NCBI GenBank assembly: GCA_946478665.1
Contig: CAMLCZ010000004.1
Location: 62,001 to 126,000 of the forward strand
Direction: 5' to 3'
DNA: 64,000 nucleotides
From: an uncultured Bartonella sp.
Lineage (GTDB): Bacteria; Pseudomonadota; Alphaproteobacteria; Rhizobiales; Rhizobiaceae
Of this stretch, positions 1 through 9,967 are shown piece by piece. The notes below the pieces were generated by a model. That model was not told the DNA's origin. It was given only the letters and a program-made list of their open reading frames with translations, and did not search any database. The stretch's first letter is position 1. Each line of letters starts with the position of its first letter. Both the position numbers and the translations under genes were made by a program.

Positions 1-383
1 TAAAAGGGTTACCTAACCAAGCAGAACTTGCCGCGGAATTTTCGCATATAGCAGATAAAATTGCAGCAACCGAGAATCAGGCTGCAGAAGACGCTGGTAT
101 TGGTGAACAATTGTGGGCAAGTGCCAAGGGACTTGTTTCATCACGACCGATTGGTGATGTTGAAGGTGATAATCCTGCAGCCATTGCAGCAAGAATGGAA
201 GTATCCATTAAAAATGGCGATTATGAAAAGGCACTTGCTGAATGGCAGAATTTGCCACAAAATGCTAAGGAGGTTTCTGCAGATTTCATGCAGAAATTGA
301 CATTGAAACGCAATACTGATGCGCTTTTGTCAGAAGCATTGACGACCATTATGCAGCCATCGACAGCAAAAGACCAACATTAA
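1..383 (+). CDS. Mitofilin/Mic60-like inner membrane protein (COG4223), C-terminal part
   Basis: The reading frame is open from the left edge of the window, so this is the 3' end of a longer gene whose start lies outside. The visible 126 residues read KGLPNQAELAAEF near the start and continue as an alanine-rich helical domain with EKALAEWQNLP and a final LLSEALTTIMQ. This matches the C-terminal helical region of the alphaproteobacterial mitofilin-like proteins normally encoded just upstream of hemY. Those proteins are inner-membrane anchored with a periplasmic coiled coil. The stop is 14 bases before hemY, so the two are probably co-transcribed. The ORF-track start at 111 is only an internal codon. 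The family call is inference from tail sequence plus gene order. Confidence 0.8.
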   Translation, partial: KGLPNQAELAAEFSHIADKIAATENQAAEDAGIGEQLWASAKGLVSSRPIGDVEGDNPAAIAARMEVSIKNGDYEKALAEWQNLPQNAKEVSADFMQKLTLKRNTDALLSEALTTIMQPSTAKDQH

Positions 384-397
384 AGGGGTATAATGAC

Positions 398-1942
398 ATG
401 GTTCGGGTACTTCTTTATATTCTTATAGTTGTTTTTATTGGAGCTGGTTTTGCTTGGTTAGCGAATAATCCAGGCGACCTAGTTATGACATTTGGTGCAA
501 CACGTGTGACAGTGCCATTTTTTACAGCTGTTATATTGTTTGTTGTATTGTTGATTGTCGCTTTACTCATCATTTGGTTATTACGGGTATTGTTTACAGC
601 ACCGCGAAACGTATCAAAGCACTTTGCACAGAAAAGACAGAAAAAAGGTCAGGAAGCATTATCGAGTGGACTATTGGCGGTTTTGTCGGGAGATTTGGAT
701 ACAGCGCGGCGAATGAATAAACGCGTAACTAGATATATCGACAGTGACCATGAACCGCTAGTCAAGCTTATGGAAGCCCAAACTTTATTGCTTGAAAACG
801 ATATACCAAATGCAATTCGTGTTTACGAAGAAATGAGCAAAAATCCTAAGACACGCTTAATAGGTTTAAATGGTCTTTTTCGGGAAGCTATGAAATCAGG
901 CGCTTATGAAGCCGCTGGGCAATATGCCGAGCAGGCTACCCATATTTCGCCAACTGTTAAGTGGGCAAATCGCGCTATGCTCAATCGGTTGAGTGCAGAA
1001 GGTGATTGGGATAAGGCGATAGAGCTTTTCGATAGGGAAATAAAGGCTTTGCCACGTGTTGAACGGACAGACAAACCGCACAACCACCAGCGTGTTATTT
1101 TGTTGACCGGTCAAGCAATGGAAAAATTCGAGAATTATCCCGATGATGCGCGAAAAATCACACTTAAAGCACAAAAATTGGAGCCAGATTTTGTGCCAGC
1201 AACAATTGTTGCTGCGGATATATTATATAAGCTTCATGAGGTGCGGAAAGCTGATAAACTTATCGAAGCATTATGGAGAAAATCGCCTCATCCAGATTTG
1301 GCTGATGTTTATTTGACAGGGCAGGAGCGTGCGGTTGACCGGTTGAAAAAAGCAAGAAAACTTGCAAGCAATAATCCCAATAAATTTGAATCTTGCATGG
1401 TTTTAGCACGAGCAGCTTTTGATGCTGGAGAATTGCCACTTGCACGTGAACAAGCTGAAAAGGCTGCAGAAATAGGCCCACGTGAAAGCGCATACTTATT
1501 GTTGGCTGATATAGAAGAAGTTCAAAGTGGTGATCAGGGCAAAGTTCGGCAATGGTTATCTAATGCAGTACGTGCGCAACGTGATCCAGTATGGATGGCA
1601 GATGGGGTTGCTTTCGAAAAATGGCAACCTGTTTCGCCTTTGACTGGTAAACTCGATGCTTTTGAGTGGAAAGTACCTGCACAGTCTTTAGCGGGTAATA
1701 TGACCAAAAATGAGTCTCATAAGCCTGTATTGGAGGTCACTACTATTAAAAATGCTGGTATTGATGACTTCCCGCATCAGAAATTTGACACCAAGCCAGT
1801 AGACAGTAATTTTTCAGCTAAGGAGAAGACATTAGCAGCAGAACCAGTATTGGTTGTTGATGCTATTGATCCGTCAAAACCTGATGATGCTGAAAATATG
1901 ACCCGCATTAATGTCGATGATCCTGGTGTTTATAAGGGCTAA
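398..1942 (+). CDS. hemY: HemY-like inner membrane protein with TPR repeats
   Basis: The 514-residue product has two hydrophobic segments at about residues 3-22 and 40-65, then a long cytosolic helical region of tetratricopeptide type (for example LARAAFDAGELPLAREQAEKAAEI). This is the HemY_N plus TPR arrangement; the protein is linked by gene order to tetrapyrrole synthesis but has no proven enzymatic role and is not protoporphyrinogen oxidase. The last 80 or so residues are acidic and low in structure. The start ATG follows AAGGGG by about 11 bases; an out-of-frame ATG lies five bases before it. It sits 14 bases behind the mitofilin-like gene, the usual rhizobial order. Confidence 0.9.
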   Translation: MVRVLLYILIVVFIGAGFAWLANNPGDLVMTFGATRVTVPFFTAVILFVVLLIVALLIIWLLRVLFTAPRNVSKHFAQKRQKKGQEALSSGLLAVLSGDLDTARRMNKRVTRYIDSDHEPLVKLMEAQTLLLENDIPNAIRVYEEMSKNPKTRLIGLNGLFREAMKSGAYEAAGQYAEQATHISPTVKWANRAMLNRLSAEGDWDKAIELFDREIKALPRVERTDKPHNHQRVILLTGQAMEKFENYPDDARKITLKAQKLEPDFVPATIVAADILYKLHEVRKADKLIEALWRKSPHPDLADVYLTGQERAVDRLKKARKLASNNPNKFESCMVLARAAFDAGELPLAREQAEKAAEIGPRESAYLLLADIEEVQSGDQGKVRQWLSNAVRAQRDPVWMADGVAFEKWQPVSPLTGKLDAFEWKVPAQSLAGNMTKNESHKPVLEVTTIKNAGIDDFPHQKFDTKPVDSNFSAKEKTLAAEPVLVVDAIDPSKPDDAENMTRINVDDPGVYKG

Positions 1943-2078
1943 TATTTGATCTAATCGAAAGGCCTAGAATAAACTTAACAAATCGGGGTTTTAGCAAAGG
2001 CCTGATAGGATTTTTATTTGTCGGCTATACATTATTTGTGATTTGGCCTATAAAATAGAGTTTGGAGAGGATTAGCAT

Positions 2079-2546
2079 TTGTTTTTGCAGCGTTTGACAG
2101 ATTTTTTTCAAACACTTGGGAAAAATAAAGACGAATTTAATCAAGATGATCCAAGGGTGGCGGCTGTCGCTTTGCTTTTTTATATCGCTTATGCAGATGG
2201 TGTAGAGCAGAGTGTTGAAAAAGAAACTTTAAAAAATATTGTCTCGCGTGAATATGAACTTTGTGGTGAAGATTTAAAGAAACTTATTGATGCAGGGCGC
2301 AATGCTCACCAAAGTTGTCTTGACCCGTTGGAATTTTCGTCGACACTGAAACGCCATCTTACGCCGCAACAATGCACGGCATTTATTGGTCTCTTATGGG
2401 AAATAGCATATGCAGACGGATATGTTTATGAATTGGAAGATACTTTGATTTGGCGAGTAGCAGATCTAATTGGTGTTAATCGTGATGATCGTCTGGAATT
2501 GAAAAAACAAATTGAAGAAAAATATAAGCGCAGTCAAAAACAATGA
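2079..2546 (+). CDS. TerB-family (tellurite-resistance-like) protein
   Basis: The 155-residue soluble protein has two related helical halves marked by FYIAYADGVEQ and WEIAYADGYVY, the acidic [AY]ADG signature of the TerB/COG4103 family. TerB proteins fold as all-helical metal-binding domains; the cellular role of stand-alone alphaproteobacterial copies is not established and tellurite resistance should not be assumed. The start codon is TTG at 2079, supported by GGAGAGG eight bases upstream; no better in-frame ATG exists. It follows hemY by 136 bases and precedes the amidotransferase by 18 bases, so it is likely co-transcribed with the latter. Confidence 0.8.
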   Translation: MFLQRLTDFFQTLGKNKDEFNQDDPRVAAVALLFYIAYADGVEQSVEKETLKNIVSREYELCGEDLKKLIDAGRNAHQSCLDPLEFSSTLKRHLTPQQCTAFIGLLWEIAYADGYVYELEDTLIWRVADLIGVNRDDRLELKKQIEEKYKRSQKQ

Positions 2547-2564
2547 ATAGGTCAATACGATAAG

Positions 2565-3308
2565 ATGTCTGTTGCAGAAGGCGAATTCGATCAATCGTCA
2601 AAAATTTCAAAATCAAAAATAGCCGTTATATTGCATCGTGCGACATCAAGCACCGGTCGTATAGGGCAGATATTACAAAAAAATGGCTTTGAATTGGATA
2701 TTTTTCATCCCGTATTGGGTGATGATTTGCCTAAAACACTGAATGATTATGCAGGGGCTGTTATTTTTGGTGGCCCGATGAGTGTTAATGATAGTGATGA
2801 TTATATTCGTAAGGAAACCGATTGGATTTCTGTTGCATTGAAAGAAAATAAACCCTTTCTCGGTGTTTGCTTAGGCGCGCAAATGTTGGCGCGTAATTTA
2901 GGCGGAAAGGTAAAACCCCATCATGATGGCGCTGTTGAAATTGGATGGTATCCAATCAAAGCAACCAGTAAGGGCAACGATGTGATGGATTGGCCAGAGA
3001 TGGTTTATCATTTTCACAATGAAGGTATTTACGATTTACCATCTAGTGTCGATTTGCTTGCTGAAGGCTCGGTTTATCCGACGCAAGCTTTCCGATATGG
3101 AGAGAATGCTTGGGCATTACAGTTTCACGCTGAATTAACACGAGTCATGATGCATCGATGGGTTGTCCACGGAGCAGCCCGTTTGCAGGAAAAAGGTGCG
3201 CAATGTGCCCAAACGCAATTGGATGGACGGTTTCTTTACGATCCAGCATTGCGTAATTGGCTTGAAAAAGCTTTAGAGAAAATTTTTGGTACAACGCAAA
3301 CAGTATAA
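2565..3308 (+). CDS. Class I glutamine amidotransferase (GMP-synthase-like GATase domain)
   Basis: The 247-residue protein is a stand-alone class I glutamine amidotransferase. The nucleophile elbow GVCLGAQMLA lies at about residue 105, an oxyanion strand GGPMSVND precedes it, and the histidine/glutamate pair of the triad is in LQFHAEL near residue 190. Family members hydrolyse glutamine and pass ammonia to a partner, or act as gamma-glutamyl hydrolases; no synthetase domain is fused here and none is adjacent, so the acceptor is unknown. It is not guaA, which carries an ATP-pyrophosphatase domain. It is the last gene of the leftmost plus-strand group and converges on the ChaC-like gene. Confidence 0.85.
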   Translation: MSVAEGEFDQSSKISKSKIAVILHRATSSTGRIGQILQKNGFELDIFHPVLGDDLPKTLNDYAGAVIFGGPMSVNDSDDYIRKETDWISVALKENKPFLGVCLGAQMLARNLGGKVKPHHDGAVEIGWYPIKATSKGNDVMDWPEMVYHFHNEGIYDLPSSVDLLAEGSVYPTQAFRYGENAWALQFHAELTRVMMHRWVVHGAARLQEKGAQCAQTQLDGRFLYDPALRNWLEKALEKIFGTTQTV

Positions 3309-3361
3309 TTATTTTTTAGATATCCAGTGCACACTGCCGTTGTTGTATATTTTGCCCTATA

Positions 3362-3880
3362 CTATTGGGTAAGGTGTGTAGCAAGTTTTCCCAGTTGTGT
3401 GTCTTGGATGCCTTTCTCACGCAGCATCTCGATCGTATTAAGGACGTAATCGCTATTCGTACCAGCAATACCGCTACTTCTGCGTATAATTTCCACCATT
3501 TCTGGGACGTTGAGTTTACCAGCATATTGTTCGTGCGTTTCATCTGCAACAAAAAATAGACCTTTTACAACGCGTTTATCTTGTAAGTAGATTGATTGTT
3601 GTTTTTCAATATATACGCTATTCACCTGTTCTCGCTCGATAAGGTACTCATAAGTTTTCTTTGCGTTCTGTTCGGTGACGTGAAAAGCCAAACCATCGCA
3701 ACAACCTCCACGATTTAACCCCAATACAAGGCCGGGAAATTCAGGAGTACCGCGATAATGATGTGAATAGATGCATAATGAACGATGATAGCCGTAAATG
3801 CGCCCCGGCATGACATGATCATAGATAAAGCCAGGGTTCCACATAAGAGAACCATACCCAAATACCCAAAAATCGTTCAT
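3362..3880 (-). CDS. ChaC-like gamma-glutamylcyclotransferase
   Basis: The product (about 172 residues) begins MNDFWVFGYGSLMWNPGF, the N-terminal signature of the ChaC/GGCT fold (YGSL substrate loop). Family enzymes degrade glutathione to 5-oxoproline and Cys-Gly. The ORF track starts at a TTG at 3889, but the only good ribosome binding site (GGGGGAG) is placed for the ATG at 3880 and leaves no room for the TTG, so I use the ATG. Its upstream region is shared divergently with the DUF2125 gene. The acidic catalytic residue cannot be assigned with certainty by eye. Confidence 0.88.
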   Translation of the reverse strand: MNDFWVFGYGSLMWNPGFIYDHVMPGRIYGYHRSLCIYSHHYRGTPEFPGLVLGLNRGGCCDGLAFHVTEQNAKKTYEYLIEREQVNSVYIEKQQSIYLQDKRVVKGLFFVADETHEQYAGKLNVPEMVEIIRRSSGIAGTNSDYVLNTIEMLREKGIQDTQLGKLATHLTQ

Positions 3881-4020
3881 TGCTATCAACTCCCCCTATA
3901 ACCGCCGAATATTCAACTTTTAAACAGTTTATGCATCAAAAAAACCATAAAAGTCTATGGCGATATAGCATGATATTATCTATTATCTTAAACTTGTTGC
4001 AGTCCTAGGTCAGGAAAAAT

Positions 4021-5061
4021 TTGGTTATGCCGTCACCTGAATTATCGCTTTTTCGCGAGCAAAAACGCCGTTCATATTCGAAGGCTATCATTTTTATCAT
4101 TATCTCGATTATTGTTATCTATACAATAGTTTGGTTTTTTCTTGCCAATATGGTTGAAAATAAAGTTGCAGAACAACTGCAGCGTTACAATGATCGTGGT
4201 ATTGACGTGTTGTGCGAAAATATGCACAAAACTGGTTATCCTTTACGGATAGGGATTACCTGCGACACTGTTAATTTGCAGCAACCCATGAAGGGTTTTG
4301 CCTTTTCAAGTGAAAAATTGGCAGCTGGTGTCGCTATTTATACGCCGCGCTGGTTGGAGTTGACGATAGCTCCACCTGTCTCAATTGAAGTGCCGGGACT
4401 TGTACCGATACTGGCAAAATGGAACAGCCTTAAATTGGAAACAGATGTTAGCCGACCGATACCGGATCATATCATTTTGACATCAGAAAATTTTGAAGTT
4501 GGTGCCAAAGCGGAAGCAGGTGCGTTAACAGATAAGGCAACAGGGCAATTTTTGCGGTTTGAAGCAAAGGGTTTGAATAGTGATTTATCAGTCAATTTCA
4601 ATTTTGATAAGTTAAATCTTCCTATTGTTATCCCTCATGAAAATACAGTTTTGCCCGAGATAAGTGGTGACATAAAATGGAGTTTGGAAAACGCAGTAAC
4701 ATTGCTTAAAGATGATGGTGAAAGCGACTGGGTTGAACGGCTACACAATCATAAGGGTGAACTCAACGCAGCACATATAGATTTTTCAAGCGGTGGTAAG
4801 GTTGCGATATCGGGACCCTTTGCCTTTGATGAAGATGGGTATCTTGACGCCAATTTTGAAATAGCCATTTCAGATCAGAATGAGTTATTGCGCACAATGC
4901 AGACATTGTTGCCATCACAGTCAGATAATTTGAAAACTGTTTTCTTTGCCATAAATGCCATGCCAAAAAATAAGGATGGTAGCCCAGTGATTATGTTGAC
5001 GGTGGATCACGGGGAAGCTCGATTAGGCTTTTTTAAAATTGGCAAAATTAATCCTATTTGA
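4021..5061 (+). CDS. DUF2125 family membrane-anchored protein
   Basis: The 346-residue protein has one N-terminal membrane segment at about residues 22-44 (IIFIIISIIVIYTIVWFF) followed by a large periplasmic domain with the conserved CENMHKTGYPLRIGITC stretch, typical of DUF2125 proteins of alphaproteobacteria. Two cysteines flank that stretch and could form a disulfide. Function is unknown; the fold resembles AsmA/YdgA-like envelope proteins only by inference. TTG at 4021 and ATG at 4027 are both possible starts; AGGA at about 4012 suits either, with spacing favouring the TTG and codon strength favouring the ATG. Confidence 0.8.
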   Translation: MVMPSPELSLFREQKRRSYSKAIIFIIISIIVIYTIVWFFLANMVENKVAEQLQRYNDRGIDVLCENMHKTGYPLRIGITCDTVNLQQPMKGFAFSSEKLAAGVAIYTPRWLELTIAPPVSIEVPGLVPILAKWNSLKLETDVSRPIPDHIILTSENFEVGAKAEAGALTDKATGQFLRFEAKGLNSDLSVNFNFDKLNLPIVIPHENTVLPEISGDIKWSLENAVTLLKDDGESDWVERLHNHKGELNAAHIDFSSGGKVAISGPFAFDEDGYLDANFEIAISDQNELLRTMQTLLPSQSDNLKTVFFAINAMPKNKDGSPVIMLTVDHGEARLGFFKIGKINPI

Positions 5062-5122
5062 TGACTGCAGCACTCTTTATATTTGAATGTGGCAGCATAT
5101 TTGAATGAGACAGCGCGGAATG

Positions 5123-5152
5123 AAAAAAGGGAGAGTTAAACTCTCCCTTTTT
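5123..5152. terminator. Bidirectional rho-independent terminator
   Basis: A 13-bp perfect stem with a three-base loop, AAAAAGGGAGAGT / ACTCTCCCTTTTT, lies between the convergent DUF2125 and glutamate dehydrogenase genes. It has a T-run on both strands, so it can stop transcription from either side. Confidence 0.92.
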
Positions 5153-5170
5153 GAATTCTATTGTGATTGT

Positions 5171-8100
5171 TTATTTATTGATAGCGAGATTTGCCATCAT
5201 ACCGGCAGCAAAGATAAAGCGTGATAGATTGAGTTCTCCATCAATCAGAGCGCTCATTCGGTCAATAACATCATTGACTTTAATACCTTCTTCATCGAGC
5301 CAAGCTTGCAATGGATTATGGGTATTTCCGTAAGATGTCAGAACTTTCGTAACAATACCTCTTAAACTTTCAGCAATTGTATCATTGGCCTGTGATAGTG
5401 CCATGCCGTCATAATAATCAACCACCGGTATAGCGTGGCTTGCCTCCTCAATCCGATTGATGCGGAACATTTCAACAAATGAAAAATAGAGTTCTGCTGT
5501 TTTACCCAATTCTTCTTTTGTTTGTTTTGCAATCAATGCGATGTCTGGAATCATGGTTGCTACGTCAAGTAAAGCCAAACGTTTTGCCAAATCTTCAGGC
5601 GCACCCTTATTGCAATATTCTGAAGCGATATTTGTTAAATGGTTTTGCATATGAGCAGGCATTAGTGTGCTAATTTGCTGCTCAATAACCTTACGGGCAT
5701 TTTTTATCGTTTGCACCAAGTCAGATAAAGGAGCTGTTAGATCAATGTTTCTTAATACCCAACCTGTTGTGGCAAATAACATATGGGTTACTGTAGCATA
5801 GAACTGATTTTGCACTTGCCCCGCGATAAGATTGTCTAGCTTATCCAGCTCCTGATAAAGGCTAGGAACTGCAAAACCATCACGTACAGCAATATAAGCA
5901 CGCACAACATTTTCTATTGTCTGACCGCATTTATCTTGCAAACGGTTAACGAAAGTTGGTCCACCACGGTTAATAATGTCATTTGAAATGATCGTTGCAA
6001 TGATATCGCGACGCAAAGGATGGTTTTCAATATCGGTTGCAAATGCTTCCTGCATTTGAATTGGGAAATAGTTTTGTAGAGTTGTTTTGAAGTAATCGTC
6101 ATTAGACAAATTACTTTTTGTAATTTCTTCTTCCAAAGTGAGTTTGGCATAAGCCATAACAACCGATAATTCTGGTCTCGTTAGACCTTGTCCTTTTGCG
6201 AGCCTGTCTCGTAAAATTTGATCAGTTGGGAGAATTTCAACCTTACGATCAAGCAACTTGCGGCGTTCCAAATCATTTATGAAACGCATTTGATAGGGGA
6301 GGTCGAGCGTTCCGCGGTTTTCAGCCAATGATAAGGTTAAAGGTTGCAGATAGTTGTTACACAAAACCAAACGCGATACTTCAGGTGTCATTTCTTTCAG
6401 TAACTTGTCACGTGCCTCACGCGTCAGTTTGTTTGCTTGCATAGCAGATGCAAGAGCAATTTTGATATTAACTTCAATATCAGAGCAGTTAACACCTGCC
6501 GAGTTATCAATAGCATCAGTATCACAACGGCCATTATGCATCGAGTATTCGATACGTCCCCGTTGAGTCATACCAAGATTGGCGCCTTCTCCAACAACTT
6601 TGGCACGTAATTCATTACCTGAAATGCGGATTGCATCATTGGCACGATCACCAACTTCGGAATTGGTTTCGAAAGAAGCTTTTACATAGGTGCCAATGCC
6701 GCCAAACCATAACAGGTCGACATCTGCCTTGAGAATAGCATTGATAACTTCAAAGGGTGTGGCAGTTTCTTTATCTAAGCCAATAGCTTTTGCTGCCTCT
6801 GGTGTTAACGTAATTGTTTTTAACGACCGAGAAAAAACACCACCACCTTTTGATATTTTACTTCTATCGTAATCCTGCCAACTAGATCTCGGGAGATTGA
6901 ATAAACGGTTTCTTTCTTCAAAGGATTGGTCACAATCTGGTGTTGGATCAATGAAGATGTCGCGGTGGTCAAAAGCGGCAATAAGCTTCGTCTTTTTTGA
7001 TAACAGCATACCATTGCCAAAAACATCGCCAGACATATCGCCAACACCAACACATGTGAACGGCGTTACCTGGATATCTTTATCAAATAATTCACGGAAA
7101 TGACGCTTAACCGCTTCCCAGGCACCTTTTGCGGTAATGCCCATTTCCTTATGGTCGTAACCGGCAGAACCACCAGATGCAAAAGCATCATCAAGCCAAT
7201 ATCCATAAGATTCGCTGATAGCATTTGCTGTATCGGAAAATGTTGCTGTCCCTTTATCTGCAGCGACAACAAAATATGGATCATCACCATCATGGCGAAT
7301 GATACCGTCTGGCGCCACAACTTTCCGATCTACCAAATTATCCGTTATCGACAACATAGCAGAAATATACAAAATGTAGGCTTGTCTTGCCGCTTCATTA
7401 ATTTCTGCTCGATCCGAACTTTGCGGAAGACGATGTGGGTAAAATCCACCTTTAGAACCAACAGGCACAATAACTGCATTTTTGACTTGTTGTGCCTTAA
7501 CAAGGCCTAACACTTCAGTCCGGTAGTCCAATGCGCGATCAGACCATCTTATTCCACCGCGAGCGACAGGGCCAAACCGTAGGTGAACACCTTCTACTTC
7601 TGGCCCATAAACGAATATTTCGCGGTAAGGTCTGGGTTCTGGTAACCCGTCAATTTTTCTTGGCTCTAATTTTGTTGCCAGAATTCGCCGTGGGGAACCA
7701 TCTTTTTGTGATGTAAATGCATTGGTACGGACACTTGCTTCGATCAGATTACGATAACGCCTTATGATCGTGTCATCATCTAGGCTTGGTACCGTTTGTA
7801 ACTCTTGTTCAATACGATTTTGAATGGCTTGTTCACTGTTTTGGTTATCTTTTGATTTTTTTGCTGGGTCAAATTTCAAACAGAATAAAGCGTATAGATC
7901 ACGAGCTATTGCAGGATAGTCATTGAGCGTTTTTGCCAAACGCTCTTGTGAATAAGGAATACCAGTTTGTTGTAGATAACGGCCATAATGACGCAAAACC
8001 ACAATTTCTCGCCAATTTAACTTTGCAGTTTGGGTCAATGCATTGAAGGCGTCATCGTCGGCGTTTTCAAACCAGATAGCTTCAAAGGCTTCTGCAAGGC

Positions 8101-9967
8101 GATTTCCATTATCGCTTAAATCAACAGCTGAATGATATGCGTTTTGTATTTGCATATCATGAAGATAAATTTTAGCGCCGTTAAGGTCTTCCAGTTCTAT
8201 CGTTTGTTCGGCAATAACTTTAAATCCCATGTTTTCCAATAAAGGAACGCGTTCCGATAATGCCAATGCAACACCGTGATGGAATAGTTTTAAAGAAACA
8301 CCATCTTCCGTATCTGTCTCATGATGATAAAAGACAACCTTGAGCGAATTTTTCTCACTCAAAGTTAAAATATCATTGGCATCTTCGAGTGCTGTTTGGG
8401 CATCAAACAATTCGCGGTAGGAGTCTGGGAATTTTTTTGCAAGTGCGACGCGGTCACGAGATGAATTGGTTTGGCTTGCAGCGTATTCCACGCTGTCATC
8501 CCAATTGCGTGTAATATTCTCTACATTTTCTTCTAGGGTTTGGCGTGCAATAACAGGTGCCGTTTTTCGACCTATACGATGAACAATATAATAAACTCTA
8601 GTAAGTGCGCCTTCGATAAAGAGTGGTTGGGATTCGAAAAAATCCCCATCATAGGCTTTTACATAATAGGAACCGATTTTTTCGCGGATAGTCGTGTCAT
8701 AACGATCACGTGGGATAAAGGTGAGAATTGAAACAAAACGGCCAAATGGGTCAGCATGAGCAAGAACACGCAAGCGTGGATGTTCGCCAAGTTCCAAGAT
8801 GAGACTAACATTTTTTGTTAGAGTATCGACATCGCAACGAAACATTTCATCACGTGGGTAGCTTTCAAGAACATTGATTGCTCCCTTGCCTGAATGGTCT
8901 TTAGGATTATAGCCAAGACGTTTGATAACCTCTTCAGCTTTGTCTTTTAAAAATGGAATGCGCGTTACAGAACTTGTATAAGCGGTAGATGTAAAAAGGC
9001 CGACAATACGTAATTCCCCAGTTAAAGTGCCGCTTTCGTTAAATAATTTAACACCAATATAATCCAACCAGACAGGCCGGTGTACCATGGACCGACTGTT
9101 TGCTTTTGTAACGATAAGAAGCTCGTCGCTTTCCATAAATGAAAGTATTTCTCTAGGCGCTTCTTCGACGCGGGAATCGCTTAAAATATGGACGGAAGAA
9201 TTGGCAAGAATACCCAATTCTGTACCGTGAGCAGTAAAAGCATTTGCCGGATCTTTATCTTTCTTGAAATCATAAGCACGCATACCGAGAAAGGTAAAAT
9301 TGTTGTCACTTAACCATTTAAGAAATTCGATGGCCTTTGACGCCCTATTTCCATATTGTGCCGGAACAGATTTTTCATAAGAAATTATGATTTTACCAAC
9401 TTCATCCAACATTGGTTGCCAGTCACGAACAGCAGCGGTAACCTGGTCAAGAACGATCAATATATCTTCGGACAGCTTCTTAACTTCATCTTTGGTAAGA
9501 TTTTGCAGATGAATTTGAATGACACTAACACGACGCGCATTTTGCGTTGGTGTATCCGATATAGTGTCAGACATAACCGTCAGTTGATGATTATCATCTT
9601 CTGTGACATCTAAAATTGGATGAGCAACGAGATAAATGGTGTTGTTCAATTCGTTAATGATATTCATCACAGAATCAAACAAAAAGGGCTTGTTGTCATT
9701 GATTATCGTAAGAACTGTAACAGGGTGGCCGTTACGGGTTACTGCATCTTCATCGATTGAGAATGAAACTTTTGTTGGCTTTTGGTCAAGCAATGCCGAG
9801 CCAGCCAGTGCTGCGGCTTTTTTAAGTTCGCCATCCTGATAAATTGCTAAATCTTCATTTGCGGTATGGGCAAAAAGTAATGGCTCTAACATACCTTTTT
9901 CGGCCGTTGCCCTCGACAGCTTGATTTCTGTCGAAGATTTATGAGTGTTTTCCGATTTTGCAGACAT
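5171..9967 (-). CDS. NAD-specific glutamate dehydrogenase, large (180-kDa) type
   Basis: This 1598-residue protein is a full-length member of the large NAD-dependent glutamate dehydrogenase family, which oxidatively deaminates glutamate to 2-oxoglutarate and ammonium. Residues up to about 700 form the regulatory region with ACT-like folds (for example NDNKPFLFDSVMNIINEL). The catalytic core starts near residue 795 with GPVARGGIRWSDRALDYRTE and the lysine-containing VIVPVGSKGGF; the nucleotide fold follows with VGVGDMSGDVFGNGML near 975 and GGIGTYVKA. The C-terminal 350 residues are helical. It is transcribed alone, ends at a bidirectional terminator and starts at an ATG preceded by GGGAGAGGCGG. 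Gene names vary between groups, so none is given. Confidence 0.96.
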   Translation of the reverse strand: MSAKSENTHKSSTEIKLSRATAEKGMLEPLLFAHTANEDLAIYQDGELKKAAALAGSALLDQKPTKVSFSIDEDAVTRNGHPVTVLTIINDNKPFLFDSVMNIINELNNTIYLVAHPILDVTEDDNHQLTVMSDTISDTPTQNARRVSVIQIHLQNLTKDEVKKLSEDILIVLDQVTAAVRDWQPMLDEVGKIIISYEKSVPAQYGNRASKAIEFLKWLSDNNFTFLGMRAYDFKKDKDPANAFTAHGTELGILANSSVHILSDSRVEEAPREILSFMESDELLIVTKANSRSMVHRPVWLDYIGVKLFNESGTLTGELRIVGLFTSTAYTSSVTRIPFLKDKAEEVIKRLGYNPKDHSGKGAINVLESYPRDEMFRCDVDTLTKNVSLILELGEHPRLRVLAHADPFGRFVSILTFIPRDRYDTTIREKIGSYYVKAYDGDFFESQPLFIEGALTRVYYIVHRIGRKTAPVIARQTLEENVENITRNWDDSVEYAASQTNSSRDRVALAKKFPDSYRELFDAQTALEDANDILTLSEKNSLKVVFYHHETDTEDGVSLKLFHHGVALALSERVPLLENMGFKVIAEQTIELEDLNGAKIYLHDMQIQNAYHSAVDLSDNGNRLAEAFEAIWFENADDDAFNALTQTAKLNWREIVVLRHYGRYLQQTGIPYSQERLAKTLNDYPAIARDLYALFCLKFDPAKKSKDNQNSEQAIQNRIEQELQTVPSLDDDTIIRRYRNLIEASVRTNAFTSQKDGSPRRILATKLEPRKIDGLPEPRPYREIFVYGPEVEGVHLRFGPVARGGIRWSDRALDYRTEVLGLVKAQQVKNAVIVPVGSKGGFYPHRLPQSSDRAEINEAARQAYILYISAMLSITDNLVDRKVVAPDGIIRHDGDDPYFVVAADKGTATFSDTANAISESYGYWLDDAFASGGSAGYDHKEMGITAKGAWEAVKRHFRELFDKDIQVTPFTCVGVGDMSGDVFGNGMLLSKKTKLIAAFDHRDIFIDPTPDCDQSFEERNRLFNLPRSSWQDYDRSKISKGGGVFSRSLKTITLTPEAAKAIGLDKETATPFEVINAILKADVDLLWFGGIGTYVKASFETNSEVGDRANDAIRISGNELRAKVVGEGANLGMTQRGRIEYSMHNGRCDTDAIDNSAGVNCSDIEVNIKIALASAMQANKLTREARDKLLKEMTPEVSRLVLCNNYLQPLTLSLAENRGTLDLPYQMRFINDLERRKLLDRKVEILPTDQILRDRLAKGQGLTRPELSVVMAYAKLTLEEEITKSNLSNDDYFKTTLQNYFPIQMQEAFATDIENHPLRRDIIATIISNDIINRGGPTFVNRLQDKCGQTIENVVRAYIAVRDGFAVPSLYQELDKLDNLIAGQVQNQFYATVTHMLFATTGWVLRNIDLTAPLSDLVQTIKNARKVIEQQISTLMPAHMQNHLTNIASEYCNKGAPEDLAKRLALLDVATMIPDIALIAKQTKEELGKTAELYFSFVEMFRINRIEEASHAIPVVDYYDGMALSQANDTIAESLRGIVTKVLTSYGNTHNPLQAWLDEEGIKVNDVIDRMSALIDGELNLSRFIFAAGMMANLAINK